Made by a program: the position numbers and the translations under genes. Below the pieces are notes generated by a model. That model saw only the letters and a program-made list of their open reading frames with translations, did not search any database and was not told where the DNA came from. A stretch of DNA of 49,661 bases from the NCBI GenBank assembly GCA_027313505.1, contig DAHVDN010000019.1:1-49661 (forward strand), written 5' to 3'. Position 1 is the stretch's first letter; each line of letters starts with the position of its first letter. The DNA is from Candidatus Dormiibacterota bacterium. Lineage in GTDB: Bacteria > Chloroflexota > Dormibacteria > Aeolococcales > Bog-877. Below, one piece after another: positions 25,714 through 34,106 of the stretch.

Positions 25714-26217
25714 ATGGATGGCAGAAGACCCGGATCGATCCCACTCCTGGTTTTCTGCTCTGCGGTCGCGGTACTGGCCGTGGCCTGCGGAGGACCGCAG
25801 GCCGTCGTCAAGGCCGGAGGTTCAAGCTCCGCATCCCCTTCGTCCGTGACCCCAATCGGCCCATCGACGTCCCCGAACCCCTCCCCGTCCGGTGGGGCCG
25901 GTTCCCTGATGTACGGACTGGCCTCGTCGGGCGAAACCGTTACCCTGACCCTCCACCAGAAGTTGGAGATCAAGCTACCCGAGCAGCAGGTGGGGCCGTG
26001 GACCCCACTTTACGACTCCAACCCACAGGTGCTGGGACTGGTCGTTGGCCCGATACCGCCGGTTGGCAGCGGTGCGCCGGTGGTCGGACGTTACATCGCT
26101 GCGGCCCGAGGAACTGCAGTGGTGAGCTCCACCATGGCCCCCTCCTGCCTTAAGGAGAAGCCGGCCTGCGCCCTGCCCGACCGGCTCTTCGAGCTCAAGG
26201 TGGTTGTCGTCGACTGA
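25714..26217 (+). CDS. lipoprotein with chagasin-like (I42) beta domain
   Basis: A 167-residue protein with an ATG at 25714 and a GGGAGG ribosome site. The signal peptide ends at a lipobox (LAVAC near residues 21-25), then a Ser/Pro/Gly linker runs to ~residue 62. The compact domain has VTLTLHQKLEIKLPEQ, GPWTPLYDSNPQVLGLV, GRYIAAARGTAVVSS and a final strand LFELKVVVVD. The strand order and the G-x-A-x-V positions resemble the chagasin-type peptidase inhibitor fold (I42), which has similar edge loops. Its placement directly after the M16 pair (~50 bp) suggests the same transcript. The inhibitor role is inference; a simple Ig-like surface domain is the alternative. Confidence 0.6.
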   Translation: MDGRRPGSIPLLVFCSAVAVLAVACGGPQAVVKAGGSSSASPSSVTPIGPSTSPNPSPSGGAGSLMYGLASSGETVTLTLHQKLEIKLPEQQVGPWTPLYDSNPQVLGLVVGPIPPVGSGAPVVGRYIAAARGTAVVSSTMAPSCLKEKPACALPDRLFELKVVVVD

Positions 26218-26227
26218 TCGCGGCGAC

Positions 26228-26716
26228 TCAGTCCGCCGACTGCGCCAGCTCCCTCAGGCCTGCCCTCACCAGCCAGGTGATGGCCGCCAACAAGACCAAG
26301 AGAGCGGCCGACCCGATCACGGTCAGGTCCAAGGTGCCAGCCGTCCTCAGGCCGGAGGCTGCAAGCACCAGCCAACCCAGAACGACTCCACCTGCCGCCA
26401 ATCCGACAACCCGGGCGCCAAGGCGCCAAAGTAGGCGGGGCGAGTGTGGTCCGGGCGGCCTGGCCCCAATCGACCAGAAGGCCAGCTCAGAGGCGGCCAG
26501 CAGGGTGGCCCCAAGGACTGGCGACAGGAGCAAAGGTCCCCGCTCGAGAAGCACCACTGCCTGGGGTGCCAGCAGCGGAAGCAGAGAGGGGGCGATCAGG
26601 AAGCGCCATCCGGTGAGCAGCGCTGCGACAAACCCCAGGATCCCAGCGCCCTCCGCCGCGAGCAGAGCGGCTAGCGGCAGGTGACCGCCGGCGGCAGCGG
26701 TGTACCACGGGCCCAC
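26228..26716 (-). CDS. small multi-pass membrane protein at the end of the MoxR operon
   Basis: A 162-residue protein from GTG 26716 with four or five membrane helices (FVAALLTGWRFLIAPSLLPLL, SPVLGATLLAASELAFW, VVGLAAGGVVLGWLVLAA, VIGSAALLVLLAAITWLV). The frame stays open upstream and encodes ITGLLALLLAG, another hydrophobic stretch, up to a CTG that overlaps the DUF58 stop (CTGA). A start there would give a better first helix but needs a non-standard codon. No family is recognised. It is the last gene of the five-gene operon. Confidence 0.65.
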   Translation of the reverse strand: MGPWYTAAAGGHLPLAALLAAEGAGILGFVAALLTGWRFLIAPSLLPLLAPQAVVLLERGPLLLSPVLGATLLAASELAFWSIGARPPGPHSPRLLWRLGARVVGLAAGGVVLGWLVLAASGLRTAGTLDLTVIGSAALLVLLAAITWLVRAGLRELAQSAD

Positions 26717-26748
26717 TCCTGCGAGCAGAAGGGCCAGTAGTCCGGTGA

Positions 26749-28023
26749 TCAGGCGGTGGCTCTGGGCGCGAATCGCCGGTACTCCCTAGCTTCGGCCAGC
26801 ACAACTTCCAGCGGCCGGTCCGGCAGCCACTGGGTGATGGGGATTCCCGCCATGGCCAGGCGGTGACGTCGGGCCTGACGCAGGAGCGTCCAGACCCTCA
26901 GCGCGAGCGGGTCCACCGCGGCAGCGGCCGGCCCGAGCAGGCTTTCAGGGGAGATCTCCAGCACCACCAGATCGAACCCACGGTGGTGAAGGTCCGCCAG
27001 AGCGCCGACGCTGCGTGGGTCTAGGAGGGGGCTGAGGGCGATCACGGTGGCGGCCGGTGGAAGCATCCTGGGCGGAATCACGTCAATGGCACGCCAGGCG
27101 TAGCTCATCACCACTTCGGTGTCGAGCAGCGCCTCCACCACCCGGTAGAGGTGCTGCTGGCCCATGCCCGGCAACAGCCAGCGCAGCAGCCCCCCAAAGC
27201 CGATCACCCCCACCCTATCTCGTTCCCTAAGGTGTCCCTGAGCAAGGGAGGTGGCCGCCCTCACCGCCAGGCTCAGGACGGAGTCGCGGCCGGAGCTCAC
27301 CTCGGTGAAGCTATCGAGGAAGAGCACGACATCGGAGTTGCGCTCAAGATGGAAGTCGTTCACGAATGGGACTCCGGTGCGGGCCGTGACCCTCCAATTG
27401 ATGCGCCGGACCCGGTCGCCGGGCATGAACTCCCGGATCTCCGCGAACTCCAACCCCTCCCCATGCTGGCGGGCGATCCGGTTTCCTGCGAAGACCTGGG
27501 TCTTCCGTGGGGGTATGAGTCGGCGGAGGATCTCCCACCTGGGGTAGACCCGCAGCCGCTGGGGAGCACCCACGAGCTGTGTGAAGTGAAAAAGAGAGAG
27601 AGGGTCCTCTGCCACCACCAGCAGCTGGGGAATCACGTACACCCCCCACCGAGACGGCCTCAGCCCGATCTGGCGCCTTACGCGGTCACCCGGTCTGGGC
27701 GCCAACCTCATCACGGCCTGCGGCAGATCCTCCTCCACCCCATTGGGCAGGGAGAGCGCCAGCTCCAGCCGTCCAACCCGCCCCGCAAGCTCCAAGTCGA
27801 GATCCAGAGGAAACCGCTCGCCCTCAACCGCCCGCTGCTCCGGCATGGTCAAAGTCCCTCGCAGATGAGGCCGCTGTACCATTGCCGCCCCCACCACAAG
27901 CCACAGAGCAAAGGGGGCGACAAGAGCCACCAGAGCTGGGCTGGCGAACACCAGCGCGGCCAAAAGGGCGATCGCGACGACGGAGAGATAGCCCAACAGC
28001 CGGGCGGTAGGGTGAGCGGTCAC
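26749..28023 (-). CDS. DUF58 (vWA-like) protein
   Basis: A 424-residue protein from the GTG at 28023, which overlaps the moxR stop (GTGA); a longer open frame to 28158 lies inside moxR and is spurious. Two membrane helices lie at the N-terminus (LLGYLSVVAIALLAALVFA, LVALVAPFALWLVVG). The DUF58 core follows: FAEIREFMPGDRVRRINWRVTARTG, then DVVLFLDSFTEVSSG, a vWA-like strand with metal-site Asp and Ser. Members partner with MoxR AAA ATPases, acting downstream of ATP-driven assembly or remodelling. The surrounding operon (DUF4129, MoxR, DUF58) is widespread in Actinomycetota and Chloroflexota but its exact role is unsettled. Confidence 0.9.
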   Translation of the reverse strand: MTAHPTARLLGYLSVVAIALLAALVFASPALVALVAPFALWLVVGAAMVQRPHLRGTLTMPEQRAVEGERFPLDLDLELAGRVGRLELALSLPNGVEEDLPQAVMRLAPRPGDRVRRQIGLRPSRWGVYVIPQLLVVAEDPLSLFHFTQLVGAPQRLRVYPRWEILRRLIPPRKTQVFAGNRIARQHGEGLEFAEIREFMPGDRVRRINWRVTARTGVPFVNDFHLERNSDVVLFLDSFTEVSSGRDSVLSLAVRAATSLAQGHLRERDRVGVIGFGGLLRWLLPGMGQQHLYRVVEALLDTEVVMSYAWRAIDVIPPRMLPPAATVIALSPLLDPRSVGALADLHHRGFDLVVLEISPESLLGPAAAAVDPLALRVWTLLRQARRHRLAMAGIPITQWLPDRPLEVVLAEAREYRRFAPRATA

Positions 28024-29006
28024 CCGGGTTCGGCCGGCACCTTGGAGGAAGGGCTGACGGTCGGGGGGGTGGGCACCTTCTGAAGGCACTCCGAGACGAC
28101 GTCCTCCGCTCTGACGCGCTGGACCCACAGCTCGGGGCGGAGGCTGATCCGGTGGCACAGGGCTGGGATGGCGACCGCCTTGACGTCGTCTGGGGTGACG
28201 TAGTCCCGTCCCGCAAGGGCGGCCTTTCCCCGAGAGAGCTTGAGCAGCGCCAGCGTCCCGCGGGGGCTGGCGCCCACCTGCACTCCCGGGTGGTTCCTGG
28301 TGGCTGTTACCAGGTCCACCATGTAGAACTCCAGATCCGGATCGACATGGATCCCCTCCAGGGACTGCTGCATCCTGAGCAGCTGCTCCCGATCCACGAC
28401 AGGTCGGAGCTGGACCTCGTCCTGCTGACGGCGGCGCCTGCTTGCGAGCATGCTCTGCTCCTGCTCCCTGGTTGGGTAGCCGACTCCAATCCTCATCAGA
28501 AAGCGATCCAGCTGAGCCTCCGGCAGCGGATATGTGCCCTCATACTCGATCGGGTTCTGAGTGGCGAGCACCAGAAAGGGGCGCGGAAGGCCGGTGCTGG
28601 TGCCCTCGATGGTCACCTGGCGCTCCTGCATCGCCTCCAGCAAGGCGGCCTGAGTCTTGGGAGGAGAGCGGTTTATCTCATCTCCCAACACCAGATTGGC
28701 AAAGATCGGTCCGCGGCGCATCTCGAAGTCGCCACTCCTCTGGTTGAAGATCGAAGAGCCGGTGATGTCGGACGGCATCAGGTCAGGGGTGAACTGGATC
28801 CTCGAGAAAGAGAGGTCGGTCGCCATTGCGAAGGAGCGCGCGATCAAGGTCTTGGCAAGCCCTGGAAAATCCTCCAACAGCACGTGGCCGTCGGCCAGCA
28901 GACCCAGCAGCACCAGTTCGAGAACATCCCGCTTGCCGACGACCGCCAGCTCCACCTGGTCGAGGATTGCGGTGGACCTCTCCCGCAGCTCCAGTAGGTC
29001 GCTCAT
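28020..29006 (-). CDS. MoxR family AAA+ ATPase
   Basis: A 328-residue AAA+ protein. Walker A appears as LLEDFPGLAKTLIARS, Walker B as LVLGDEINRSPPKTQAALLEAM, sensor 1 as FLVLATQNP, and the arginine-finger region as LPEAQLDRFLMRIG. The C-terminal lid (ASPRGTLALLKLSRGKAAL and DYVTPDDVKAVAIPALCHR) carries the usual sensor-2 Arg. MoxR proteins are chaperone-like and act with vWA/DUF58 partners. The ATG overlaps the stop of the preceding gene (ATGA), and its own stop overlaps the DUF58 start, so translation is coupled across the operon. The last ~20 residues are a Pro/Ser tail. Confidence 0.95.
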   Translation of the reverse strand: MSDLLELRERSTAILDQVELAVVGKRDVLELVLLGLLADGHVLLEDFPGLAKTLIARSFAMATDLSFSRIQFTPDLMPSDITGSSIFNQRSGDFEMRRGPIFANLVLGDEINRSPPKTQAALLEAMQERQVTIEGTSTGLPRPFLVLATQNPIEYEGTYPLPEAQLDRFLMRIGVGYPTREQEQSMLASRRRRQQDEVQLRPVVDREQLLRMQQSLEGIHVDPDLEFYMVDLVTATRNHPGVQVGASPRGTLALLKLSRGKAALAGRDYVTPDDVKAVAIPALCHRISLRPELWVQRVRAEDVVSECLQKVPTPPTVSPSSKVPAEPG

Positions 29007-29515
29007 CGGCCCAGCGACTCCAGCAGATCCATGAGACGGGCTATCTCAGGTGGCTGGGGTCCGCGCTCCTGGACGCTGGCGTGCGAAGGCCCCGCCGAGA
29101 GCACCAGCCTTGCCCCTTCGTCCCCCAGCAGCTCGCGGGCTCTCATCGGGTCGTGCCGCAGGTCGACCCCCACCGCCAAGAGCCGGTCGGCCGCGATCTC
29201 CCAGAGGAGCGGCCGGACGGAACGGTCGAAATCAGGGCGACTGGCACTGCCCGCCCGCAGAAGGTCGGAAACGGTCCCAAGCTCCTTAGGGAACTCTGGG
29301 GCACCGGCGGGCATGGAGCGTGCCGGCGGGACCGATCTCGGGTCCCCGCTGTGCCGCATGACCTGGGTCAGCAGGAAAGCCAGGAGGGCGCAGACAAACA
29401 GGATGTAGGCCCGAAACAGCGCCTGATCTGGGATTCCGCCATGGATGTAGAAGCCGGCGGCGACGACGGTCACCAGCACCAGAAGCTCGATCAGCCCGAT
29501 CAGGTGGCGCCTCAC
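29003..29515 (-). CDS. membrane protein of the MoxR operon, function unknown
   Basis: A 170-residue protein from GTG 29515. Two N-terminal membrane helices (LIELLVLVTVVAAGFYI and AYILFVCALLAFLLTQVM) precede a soluble ~110-residue domain, which contains the pattern FDRSVRPLLWEIAADRLLAVGVDLRHDPMRARELLGDEGARLV. The same layout is known from small proteins that lie between DUF4129 and MoxR in related operons. No enzyme motif is present. Overlap with moxR (ATGA) and orientation make it part of the operon. A structural or scaffold role is inference. Confidence 0.75.
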   Translation of the reverse strand: MRRHLIGLIELLVLVTVVAAGFYIHGGIPDQALFRAYILFVCALLAFLLTQVMRHSGDPRSVPPARSMPAGAPEFPKELGTVSDLLRAGSASRPDFDRSVRPLLWEIAADRLLAVGVDLRHDPMRARELLGDEGARLVLSAGPSHASVQERGPQPPEIARLMDLLESLGR

Positions 29516-29637
29516 TTAGGAGACAGGGCCTGGCAAAACTGGCACCGTCCTGGCGCTGACCCCGGGAGGCAGCACGATGGGGCACGTCACTGCGCCAGGA
29601 TACCGAGGTAGGGCGGTGCTGGATGGCAGATGCCCTC

Positions 29638-30606
29638 TCAACTTTTCGCCAGTAGCTCGTCGCGCAGCGTCGAGAGAGCGGACTCCGCGTCCCGACGCAT
29701 CTGGTCCTCTACGGGGTGGGGCGAGAAGCGGGCTCTCTGGTAGAGGTCGGTCAGCCGCGCCAGCGCCTTAGAGGTGGCGCGCAGGCCGGCGGTGGCCCGC
29801 TCCAGGTACTCGAGGGGGGTCTCGAATTGGCGCCGCACCAGGCCATGCTCCCCGAGCGCCTGCTCCATCCTCAGGTATGCCAGGATCACCGCGGACCGCG
29901 GGTCGCCACCCAACGAGAGCTCCTCCAATCCGCCCTGCATCGCCGAAGCGAGTTCCTCAGGGAGCTCGGACAACGGAGTGATCCCTACCATCGCCGACTT
30001 CCAGTGGCTGTTTCTACGCCTCCTTAGGTGCATCACCAGGGTGACGACGACGACCACCCCCACGATGGCCAGCGCGACCAAGAGGTCAGAGCCGACTGGC
30101 ACACTCCCGGCGCCGCCCAGGGATCTGGCGTGAGAGGCGCTTGGAGAGCTCACTATCCCGGCGGAGAAGGGCTTCTTACGACGCTTCAGACCGAAGATCA
30201 GGAGGATGGCCAGGGCGACCAGCATGCCGAACGCCAGCCCCACCATCCCCAGCGTGTCCCTTCTCCTCATCGCGGCCTTCGGCGGCGCCGGCCGATTGAG
30301 TGTGGTGATATCCGACCAGGGAAACATCACCAGGATTCCCACCAGGATCACGCCGACCGCGACCATCAGCCCGATCACCGCGAGCTGCCCTATGGCGTTG
30401 GTCAGGGGATTCTGTAAGGCCGCCTTTGCGGCCGGTGGGATCAGCTGCTGCGAGTAGTGCGCCTGGGTTCCAATCGCAACCAGGACAAGCAAAACCAGCA
30501 GCAGGACCACGGCTCCCGCCGGCAGCAGCCAGTGTCCGCGGAACCCACGGAGCTGCCCCCCGGTCGGATCCGGGATCTCCGGTTCGTCTGTAGAGCTTGA
30601 GTCCAT
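29638..30606 (-). CDS. DUF4129 domain membrane protein
   Basis: A 322-residue protein from ATG 30606, first gene of the MoxR operon. Membrane helices lie at about LLPAGAVVLLLVLLVLVAIG, LAVIGLMVAVGVILVGILVMF, MVGLAFGMLVALAILLIFGL and LLVALAIVGVVVVVTLVM. The C-terminal cytoplasmic DUF4129 domain follows: DPRSAVILAYLRMEQALGEHGLVRRQFETPLEYLERA, with a helical end. DUF4129 is repeatedly found with MoxR and DUF58 genes and occurs at the end of some transglutaminase-like membrane proteins. There is a 122-bp gap before the next gene, so an internal promoter is possible. Confidence 0.9.
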   Translation of the reverse strand: MDSSSTDEPEIPDPTGGQLRGFRGHWLLPAGAVVLLLVLLVLVAIGTQAHYSQQLIPPAAKAALQNPLTNAIGQLAVIGLMVAVGVILVGILVMFPWSDITTLNRPAPPKAAMRRRDTLGMVGLAFGMLVALAILLIFGLKRRKKPFSAGIVSSPSASHARSLGGAGSVPVGSDLLVALAIVGVVVVVTLVMHLRRRRNSHWKSAMVGITPLSELPEELASAMQGGLEELSLGGDPRSAVILAYLRMEQALGEHGLVRRQFETPLEYLERATAGLRATSKALARLTDLYQRARFSPHPVEDQMRRDAESALSTLRDELLAKS

Positions 30607-30963
30607 CCTCGGCGTTAGACCCTAACACCTCCTCTGTCCAGCAAAGTCCCCGACATCCGTGATGGCTCGACAGGCGGTGTCACGCCGAAGGTGGGGTTGC
30701 CCGGAGACTCACCCGTCGTTGACTCTCGGTTCCCCCTTCCGGTCACCGACTGGCAACTCCGCCGGACCAGCGCTGAGAGTCCAGTTGCCGGCCCCTCTGC
30801 TGATCAAATGCACACTGCCGACTGGAACGAGTGGCCGCCTAAGGAAGCGCCCAAGCGGGACGCAGCGCTCGAGGGAGCTGACCACCATGCCGGGAATAAA
30901 TTCATACCTTGACCCTTCCCCTGGGTCAGATCCCATGCTCGGGCTGGCGGAGCGTTCGGCCGT
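30607..30963. other. intergenic region, divergent promoters expected
   Basis: About 350 bp between the DUF4129 gene (-) and the broken MerR-type gene (+). No coding frame of note. It should hold the promoter of the MoxR operon, but I could not pick a convincing hexamer pair. Confidence 0.35.
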
Positions 30964-31800
30964 ATGAGGAGGATAGCTTCGAACTCGATGACCCTCGGTG
31001 CTTTCGCCGAGCGCACCCGGCTCGCGGCGAAGGCGCTGCGCCTCTACGACCACTTGGGACTGGTCGTGCCCGCTCACGTCGACCCGGCGACGGGATATCG
31101 GTTCTAGGGTGAAGACCAGGTTGGGCTGGCTCAGATTTTTGGGTTGCGGAGACGGGTCGAAATGCCCCTGGCCGACATCGCAGAGCTGCTCACCAAACCT
31201 CCGGCGCAGGCGGCGGACTTGGTCGCGCAGTTTTGGTCAGAGGTCGAGGCCGCGACGGTCGAGCGCGGAGAGCTCAGCGCCTACATCGAGGAAAGACTCA
31301 AAGGAGCGGAGATGCCAAACTACGAAGTCAAGACTCGCCAGTTCCCCAACCGCAGGCTGCTGGCGATCAGCCGCCACCTCCTGGCTCACGAAACCGATGC
31401 CTTCTTCGACGACGCCTTCTCTCGCCTGAGGACCGTGGGTCCGGGGTTGGAGGCAATCTAGGGCTGCCCATTCTTGGTCTTCTACGGCGAGGTCAGCGCG
31501 GACAGCGGCGGGCCGATGGAGCTGTGCCGCCCCTTGGCAGCCGAGACCCCTGTCGACCAAGGCGCTCTGTCAGGGGATACGCGGCTCCGGCAGGAGCCGG
31601 CCCACGAGGAGGCCTTTGTCCGCCTCACATTGAAGGAGGCGGACTCGACGACGATGCTTTCTGCGATCGATGCCCTCAAATCCTGGGCTGGCGGTGCGCA
31701 GAGAGTCCCCGGAGGCGCCCTGCGCCAGGTGCTCTTCGCAGATCGGCGGACTGCTGGCCTGGACTACCCCGTGTTCGACCTCAGCATCCCCCTCAAGTGA
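30964..31800 (+). pseudogene. MerR family regulator with GyrI-like effector domain, two in-frame TAG codons
   Basis: One continuous frame from ATG 30964 (or 30988) to a TGA at 31800 encodes a complete BltR-like regulator of ~270 residues, except for two amber codons. Segment 1 is the MerR HTH (GAFAERTRLAAKALRLYDHLGL, ending GYRF). TAG at 31105-31107 replaces the expected Tyr of GYRFY. Segment 2 (GEDQVGLAQIFGLRRR...) runs through the linker helix into the effector domain (YEVKTRQFPNRRLLAISR). A second TAG follows LEAI, at about 31459. Segment 3 (GCPFLVFYGEVS to FDLSIPLK) completes the GyrI-like domain. No frameshift is involved. Either nonsense decay or stop-codon read-through; other genes here do use TAG as a true stop. 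Confidence 0.8.
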
Positions 31801-32128
31801 GCCGCCAGGGGACCAGGTCCAGTGCGCACGGGACCGGACAGAGGAGCGATACCTGGCCGCCCTGGGATGGGAGAGCCAGCCCATGGCTCCGAGGAGGCGG
31901 TCGGTCGATGGTCTACCGAGGACGCTGAACTGGATTGCCACAGGACTAGCGGCAGAGTCCGAGGAGGCCCACACCACTTGCCGTGCTCCCAGCCTGCGGG
32001 ATTCGCCTAAGTCTTCCCAATCGCCTCTCCCGACCGAGGTGCGAGCGGTCGCTCTCCCATACCGACATCCACAACGTCCGAGCAGAACGCTTGATCGCAG
32101 CCGGGCCGGGTGCCGGAAACCTGCGAGC
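31801..32128. other. no gene recognised
   Basis: About 330 bp between convergent genes. The frames seen here overlap those on the opposite strand and look like chance frames. Confidence 0.35.
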
Positions 32129-33457
32129 TTAAGCGCTGACCTGTCCGGATGCAAGGGCCTCCTTTCGATGAGTTCGAAGGAGCCGTGGGGCGAGAAGCGC
32201 GACCAGCACCACCAAAATGGCGTTGCGGCTAAGGATCAGGGCCAGCCCCAGCGGATGGAACCGAATGAGCGAGACAAAGAAGTAGGGGAAGATCGCCTGG
32301 GTCAGGAGGGCGACTACCAAACCGAGGACAAGCAGCTGCGTGGCCCGTCGCGCGGGGACCTCCATGCAAGCCGAGAGAGCGAGGACCGGCAGCAGCTGCA
32401 GCAGGTACTGCGGCGAGAGCACAGGGGTCGCACACAGTCCTGCCGCCACCGAAAAGGCGATGGCGGTCGCGGGTGCCTGATGACGGCGGGCGAACACAAC
32501 CGACCCGACGATCACCGCACCCGCACCGGCGATCGTGGTGAGGCTGGCCAGGATGCCGACATCCGACCCGCTCACCTGCCACGAAGCCAGATGTCCCAGG
32601 TAACCGTGGACGGGCCACAGGTGGCTGAACGCGATCGCCAGACTCGCGGCCAGGCTCTCAATCTCCAGCCCGCGATGGACGCTGGAGAGTGCCGAGACGA
32701 TCTCCCCACCCCTGGACCACAAGGCGAAAACCGCGAAGATGATGAAGGCGGGTAGCAATCCCAAACCGACCTGGCCCATCCTCTTTCCCGGAGGGCTGGG
32801 CCTCTCCGGGTCAGGGAAGAGACACCAAAGCGTCACCGGGACCGCGGCGAGGATGGCGGTCTCCTTGATCAGGACCGCCAGAGACACCAGAAGGACCGCG
32901 ACCACTCGTCGCCGACCCATCAAGGCCAGGGCCGCTCCCGCAACCATGAACCCCTGAACGGCGTCGAGGCGGGTCAGCAAGATGGGGCCAGTTGCCAAGA
33001 GCAGAACCATCGCTGCCAGCCCTACTGGAAACGAGCTACCCAATCGTCTTCCCGCTGCGCCCAACAGCCATGCGCCAACTGCGACCAGCAGAAGGACCTC
33101 AACGGAGAAGGCGGTGGCGTAGTTCGATCCGGCGAGCACCGCCGGCAGGCTGATCAGCAGGGTGAGCGGAGGGTAGAGGTAGCGCAGGTGTTGGTCGGGG
33201 TAGGTCATGAAGTGAACGGAATAGGGGACATGGCCTTGAGCCAGGCCGAAGGCTCCGTGGCTGAAGTAGAGAACGTCGCCGATGACATAGGCCACGAGGT
33301 TCCCGATAGAGATGTGGCCCACCTCGGTCACAAGCAGGGGCACGACGGCAAGGAGCGCCAGCGGGATCCAAATGATCCGGAACCACCTTACAAGTGGACT
33401 GGATCGTGGAACCAGCTCCTCCAGCACGACTCTGTTCACAGGCCACTCAAAGGGCAA
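32129..33457 (-). CDS. multi-pass membrane glycosyltransferase-like protein (GT87/PMT-like type)
   Basis: A 442-residue integral membrane protein with about ten to twelve hydrophobic helices. A conserved extracellular-loop region holds GDVLYFSHGAFGLAQGHVPY, then YLYPPLTLLISLPAVLAGS; the first loop is where lipid-phosphosugar-dependent glycosyltransferases of GT-C fold keep their catalytic acidic residue. It is clearly paralogous to the protein encoded at 36019-37380, with the same order of motifs (TRLDAVQGFMVAG, LIKETAILAAVPV, LSPQYLLQLLPVL). A GT-C fold transferase using polyprenyl-phosphate sugar is the best guess; substrates unknown. The start may be a few codons downstream of 33457. It lies alone, next to tRNA-Val. 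Confidence 0.75.
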   Translation of the reverse strand: MPFEWPVNRVVLEELVPRSSPLVRWFRIIWIPLALLAVVPLLVTEVGHISIGNLVAYVIGDVLYFSHGAFGLAQGHVPYSVHFMTYPDQHLRYLYPPLTLLISLPAVLAGSNYATAFSVEVLLLVAVGAWLLGAAGRRLGSSFPVGLAAMVLLLATGPILLTRLDAVQGFMVAGAALALMGRRRVVAVLLVSLAVLIKETAILAAVPVTLWCLFPDPERPSPPGKRMGQVGLGLLPAFIIFAVFALWSRGGEIVSALSSVHRGLEIESLAASLAIAFSHLWPVHGYLGHLASWQVSGSDVGILASLTTIAGAGAVIVGSVVFARRHQAPATAIAFSVAAGLCATPVLSPQYLLQLLPVLALSACMEVPARRATQLLVLGLVVALLTQAIFPYFFVSLIRFHPLGLALILSRNAILVVLVALLAPRLLRTHRKEALASGQVSA

Positions 33458-33642
33458 AAGCCGACAGCCACTGACGGTCTAGCGCTCGGACTGCGCAATC
33501 CGAGCATATTCCGCACCATCCCGCCTGTGAGTATGAACAGCGACCGGCCCTTTGGAGGTTGAACCGGAGGATCGTGACTGTCTCGGCACCTCGGGACAAC
33601 CTGGCTGCGACAATGCCCCAATCTACCCGGTCGCTCGGGGCG

Positions 33643-33714
33643 TGGGCGAAGCAGGGATCGAACCTGCGACTTCCTCGGTGTAAGCGAGGCGCTCTACCGC
33701 TGAGCTATTCGCCC
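33643..33714 (-). tRNA. tRNA-Val (anticodon TAC)
   Basis: A complete 72-nt cloverleaf on the minus strand: acceptor GGGCGAA/TTCGCCC, D arm GCTC...GAGC, anticodon stem CCTCG/CGAGG with loop CTTACAC (anticodon TAC), a 5-nt variable loop, T stem GCAGG/CCTGC with loop TTCGATC, and discriminator A at 33643. CCA is not encoded, so it must be added by a CCA-adding enzyme. Confidence 0.97.
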
Positions 33715-34055
33715 CGGACTCCATCCCCCGACGAGGGCCGTTTACCCAGGAGGGGCTTGGCCGGTTCCGGATGGAGAAGATACACCTCCTGCACCACGAG
33801 GACCTTCTCCAAAACAGCTGTCGGACTCTCCTTGGGGAGGATCACCACTCCCAGCGCCTGGAGACTGCGCCTCAGGGCTTCCGGAACCAGCCTCTCCCCA
33901 CGGAGATTCAGCTCCTCGAGAATTTCCAAGGCACGATCCAGCTCAACCAAGCGGGATCGTCGACTCGCCCTGACCTGTCCAGGCTCGTCCTCCCAGCTCA
34001 GTTGCGCGGATGCCCTTAGCCTCTCGCTCCGCCCTCGCTCTCTTGCGGTGACCAC
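33705..34055 (-). CDS. hypothetical protein downstream of lipB
   Basis: A 116-codon frame starting 51 bp after the lipB stop. The middle is helix-forming and protein-like (RLVELDRALEILEELNLRG, then PTAVLEKVLVVQEVYLLHPE), while the N-terminus is Arg-rich. No family recognised. Its stop codon (TAG) lies inside the 5' end of the tRNA-Val gene, a 10-nt overlap. The frame may be genuine with its end created by the tRNA, or a chance frame; position in the lipA-lipB direction favours a real gene. Confidence 0.4.
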   Translation of the reverse strand: MVTARERGRSERLRASAQLSWEDEPGQVRASRRSRLVELDRALEILEELNLRGERLVPEALRRSLQALGVVILPKESPTAVLEKVLVVQEVYLLHPEPAKPLLGKRPSSGDGVRGE

Positions 34056-34106
34056 TTTCCGGTAGCTTGCAATGATGCGCTAGTGGCACCTCCGACGTCC
34101 AGGGAG

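Noticed and set aside
31570..32154. 194-codon frame (-) between the MerR-type gene and the glycosyltransferase
   Set aside because: Antisense to the MerR/GyrI segments, Arg/Ser-rich and without recognisable domain.
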